DNA from: Verrucomicrobiaceae bacterium
GTDB taxonomy: Bacteria > Verrucomicrobiota > Verrucomicrobiia > Verrucomicrobiales > Verrucomicrobiaceae
NCBI GenBank assembly: GCA_947440575.1
Contig: CANETF010000021.1
Location: 1-36,805, forward strand
DNA: 36,805 bases
Reading direction: 5' to 3'
The notes under the pieces are model-generated. The model was given only the letters and a program-made list of their open reading frames with translations. It was not told the origin of the DNA and searched no databases. This document shows, one piece after another, positions 35,242-36,805 of the stretch. How positions within the stretch are numbered: the stretch's first letter is position 1; each line of letters begins with the position of its first letter. The position numbers were made by a program, and so were the translations under genes.

Positions 35242-36525
35242 ATGAAACGCCTCTACCGCGCCGCCCTCATCGCCTCCGAATACCACCGCGAACCCCGCCG
35301 CGCCGATGTCCTCGTCGAAGGTGACCGCATCACTGGCGTTGCCGATTCCATCGATCCCCCCTCAGACGCCACCGTCATCGACTGCGCCGGTCAGATCCTC
35401 CTCCCCTCCCTCTTCGACGTCCACGTCCACGCCCGCGAACCCGGACGCGAGGACAAAGAAACCATCCTCTCCTGCTCCGAAGCCGCCATCAACGGCGGCA
35501 TCACCGGCATGGTTCTCCAGCCCAATACCAACCCCGCCATCGACAGCGCCGCCGCCGTCCAAAACGTCCTCGACATCGCCCGCGAAAAATCCCGCATCTG
35601 GCCCTCCGTCTTCACCACCGGCGCCATCACCAAAGGTCGCAAAGGTGAAGAACTCGCCGGCATCGCCGGCATGAAAGGCCGCGGCGTCGTCTACCTCACC
35701 GACGATGGCGACTCCGTCAGCAACCCCCAGGTTCTCCGCCGCGCCATGGAGTACGCCAAACAGTTCGACCTCGCCCTCGCCAGCCATTGCGAAGTCAAAG
35801 AACTCTCCGGTAAAGGCTGCATGCATGAAGGCAGCGTCTCCTACAGCCTCGGCCTCCAGGGCATCCCGTCCATCAGCGAAGAAATCTGCATCGCCCGCGA
35901 CATTCGCCTCGCCGAATACATCGGCGTCCACCTCCACATCCAGCACGTCTCCACCGCGCTCGGCATGAACACCATTCGCCGCGCCAAAGACCGCGGCATC
36001 CGCGTCACCTGCGAGGTCGCCCCCCACCACCTCATCTTCAATCACGAGCACATCGGCAACTACGACACCCACTACAAAATGAACCCGCCCCTGCGCACCG
36101 CTGCCGACAACGCCGCGCTCCTGCAGGGTCTCATCGACGGCATCTTCGACGTCATCGCCACCGACCACGCCCCCCACACCGAGTTCGAAAAAAATCAGGA
36201 CTTCGCCAGCGCCCCCTTCGGCATCACCGGCCTCGAAACCGCCCTCCCCTCCCTCTTCCACCACTACATCGCCAAAGGTGCCTTCGGCTGGGACCTCCTC
36301 GTCAAACGCTACGCCAACGAACCCCGCCGCCTCATCAAACTCCCCGATACCGAAATCAAAGAGGGCAACCTCGCCGAATTCATCCTCTTCGACCCCTCCC
36401 GCTCCACCACCTTCACGCCCGACTTCATGAAGTCGAAAAGCAAAAACACCCCCTTCCTCAACCAAACCCTCCAAGGCCAAGTCACCCACGTCCACTACCG
36501 AGGCCAAGACCTCCTCTCCCGCTAA
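35242..36525 (+). CDS. pyrC: Dihydroorotase
   Basis: The 427-residue amidohydrolase catalyses cyclisation of carbamoyl-aspartate to dihydroorotate in pyrimidine synthesis. Metal ligands and active-site pieces are visible: HVHAREPG (His61, His63), HCE (His182), HVS (His235) and ATDHAPH (Asp308). As in class I enzymes, the bridging carboxylated Lys appears replaced by Asp in LTDDGDSV (Asp154-Asp155). The flexible loop region and QPNTNP are normal. The ATG at 35242 follows the terminator of the preceding gene, so a separate promoter is likely but not identified. No other pyrimidine gene is in the window. Confidence 0.94.
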   Translation: MKRLYRAALIASEYHREPRRADVLVEGDRITGVADSIDPPSDATVIDCAGQILLPSLFDVHVHAREPGREDKETILSCSEAAINGGITGMVLQPNTNPAIDSAAAVQNVLDIAREKSRIWPSVFTTGAITKGRKGEELAGIAGMKGRGVVYLTDDGDSVSNPQVLRRAMEYAKQFDLALASHCEVKELSGKGCMHEGSVSYSLGLQGIPSISEEICIARDIRLAEYIGVHLHIQHVSTALGMNTIRRAKDRGIRVTCEVAPHHLIFNHEHIGNYDTHYKMNPPLRTAADNAALLQGLIDGIFDVIATDHAPHTEFEKNQDFASAPFGITGLETALPSLFHHYIAKGAFGWDLLVKRYANEPRRLIKLPDTEIKEGNLAEFILFDPSRSTTFTPDFMKSKSKNTPFLNQTLQGQVTHVHYRGQDLLSR

Positions 36526-36531
36526 CGCTGG

Positions 36532-36599
36532 GTTCATTGAATCGCACGTTGTTCTCGCTTCAGCGTGTCATTGAATCGCACGTTGTTCATGCTTTAGCG
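36532..36599. repeat. Tandem repeat, about 34-base unit, two copies
   Basis: Two adjacent units (36532-36565 and 36566-36599) share CATTGAATCGCACGTTGTTC and end in a GCTT(C/T)AGCG-type string. A third partial start, TGTCATT, follows. The repeat lies directly after the pyrC stop and before the partial membrane gene. Its function is unknown; it may be a transcription end or another mobile repeat. Confidence 0.85.
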
Positions 36600-36653
36600 T
36601 GTCATTCCACCAGCACACTCAATTGAAAACAGCAACGGCAAACGCCCCACCGC

Positions 36654-36805
36654 TCACCCCCCAATCCCGCCCGCGCCACTCGCAGCCGCCGCCCCCGCGA
36701 TCCCCGCAACAACGATCGCCCCAACCACCACCAGCACATACAGGCTGATCATCACCACCGCGCAGATTCCCACAAACTTCCAGAACGACCGCTGATAATC
36801 CAGCG
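36654..36805 (-). CDS. C-terminus of a small membrane protein (partial)
   Basis: On the - strand an open frame runs from the window edge to a TGA at 36654-36656, giving about 49 residues that begin LDYQRSFWKFVGICAVVMI. A hydrophobic span, CAVVMISLYVLVVVGAIVVAG, leads into a short Ala/Gly tail ending GAGGIGG. This is typical of the last span of a small inner-membrane protein, with some likeness to DUF5362 proteins (weak). The rest lies beyond the window, so no function can be given. Confidence 0.62.
   Translation of the reverse strand, partial: LDYQRSFWKFVGICAVVMISLYVLVVVGAIVVAGIAGAAAASGAGGIGG

Noticed and set aside
35362..36537. 391-residue open frame opposite dihydroorotase
   Set aside because: The + strand encodes a full amidohydrolase; the antisense frame shows only biased composition.
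36532..36599. Possible CRISPR array
   Set aside because: The units are directly adjacent, with no spacers and only two copies; no cas genes are present.

Overview
Organism. This looks like chromosomal DNA from a verrucomicrobium, probably Verrucomicrobiales (inference). The evidence is a Tat-exported HXXSHH/DUF1552 protein next to a DUF1587/1592/1588/1585 protein, a very large Pirellula/Verrucomicrobium-type CxxCH cytochrome, Gram-negative envelope genes (TonB/ExbBD, LolC/E-type permease) and many short palindromic repeats. No rRNA, tRNA, CRISPR array, IS transposase or phage gene was seen. The + strand is strongly C-rich over G whichever way a gene reads, and about 28 of 35 genes lie on the - strand, so the - strand is probably the leading strand.

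Layout. 1-168 is a long foldback repeat. 189-3512 (-) holds a DUF4407 membrane protein and miaB. 3607-6294 (+) is a U32/RlhA-type gene carrying two in-frame blocks of palindromic repeats. 6327-7094 (-) is a lipoprotein plus small membrane protein pair. 7233-7778 (+) is an exported glutathione-peroxidase-like protein with a terminator. 7899-10180 (-) is a three-gene phospholipid operon (CDP-alcohol transferase with altered motif, PlsC-like, CdsA). 10336-10914 (+) is a zinc-ribbon membrane protein. 10972-19461 (-) holds the DUF1552 and DUF1592 proteins, an RsmB-like rRNA methyltransferase and the 1112-residue cytochrome fusion. 19507-24030 (-) is thrH, a second foldback element, then a lolC/E-type permease, exbD, exbB and tonB. 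24272-25777 (-) is a secreted lectin-like protein and a DhnA-type aldolase.

25975-27530 contains a small hypothetical gene and then a lower-GC, weak-skew island with an ankyrin protein and a ParDE toxin-antitoxin pair under a clear promoter and operator. 27608-29125 (-) is an Fe-S and metal group (HscB-like J protein, IscA-like carrier, Fur-family regulator). 29200-31415 (+) is a D-2-hydroxyacid dehydrogenase and a glutamate-racemase-like protein with a signal peptide. 31486-34113 (-) is an NTF2-like protein and a UvrD/Rep helicase. 34304-36525 (+) is an EF-hand secreted protein and dihydroorotase. 36654 to the window end (-) is the C-terminus of a membrane protein.

How it fits together. The DUF1552/DUF1592/cytochrome set probably works in the periplasm on redox or carbohydrate chemistry. 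TonB-ExbB-ExbD-LolC/E couples inner-membrane energy to outer-membrane transport and lipoprotein export. The CDP-alcohol transferase, PlsC-like protein and CdsA form a self-contained glycerophospholipid module. The least conventional feature is the repeat content: small stem-loops with 3-4 base loops occur between genes and also in frame inside genes, with compensatory base changes between copies, and there are two foldback elements of about 160 bp.
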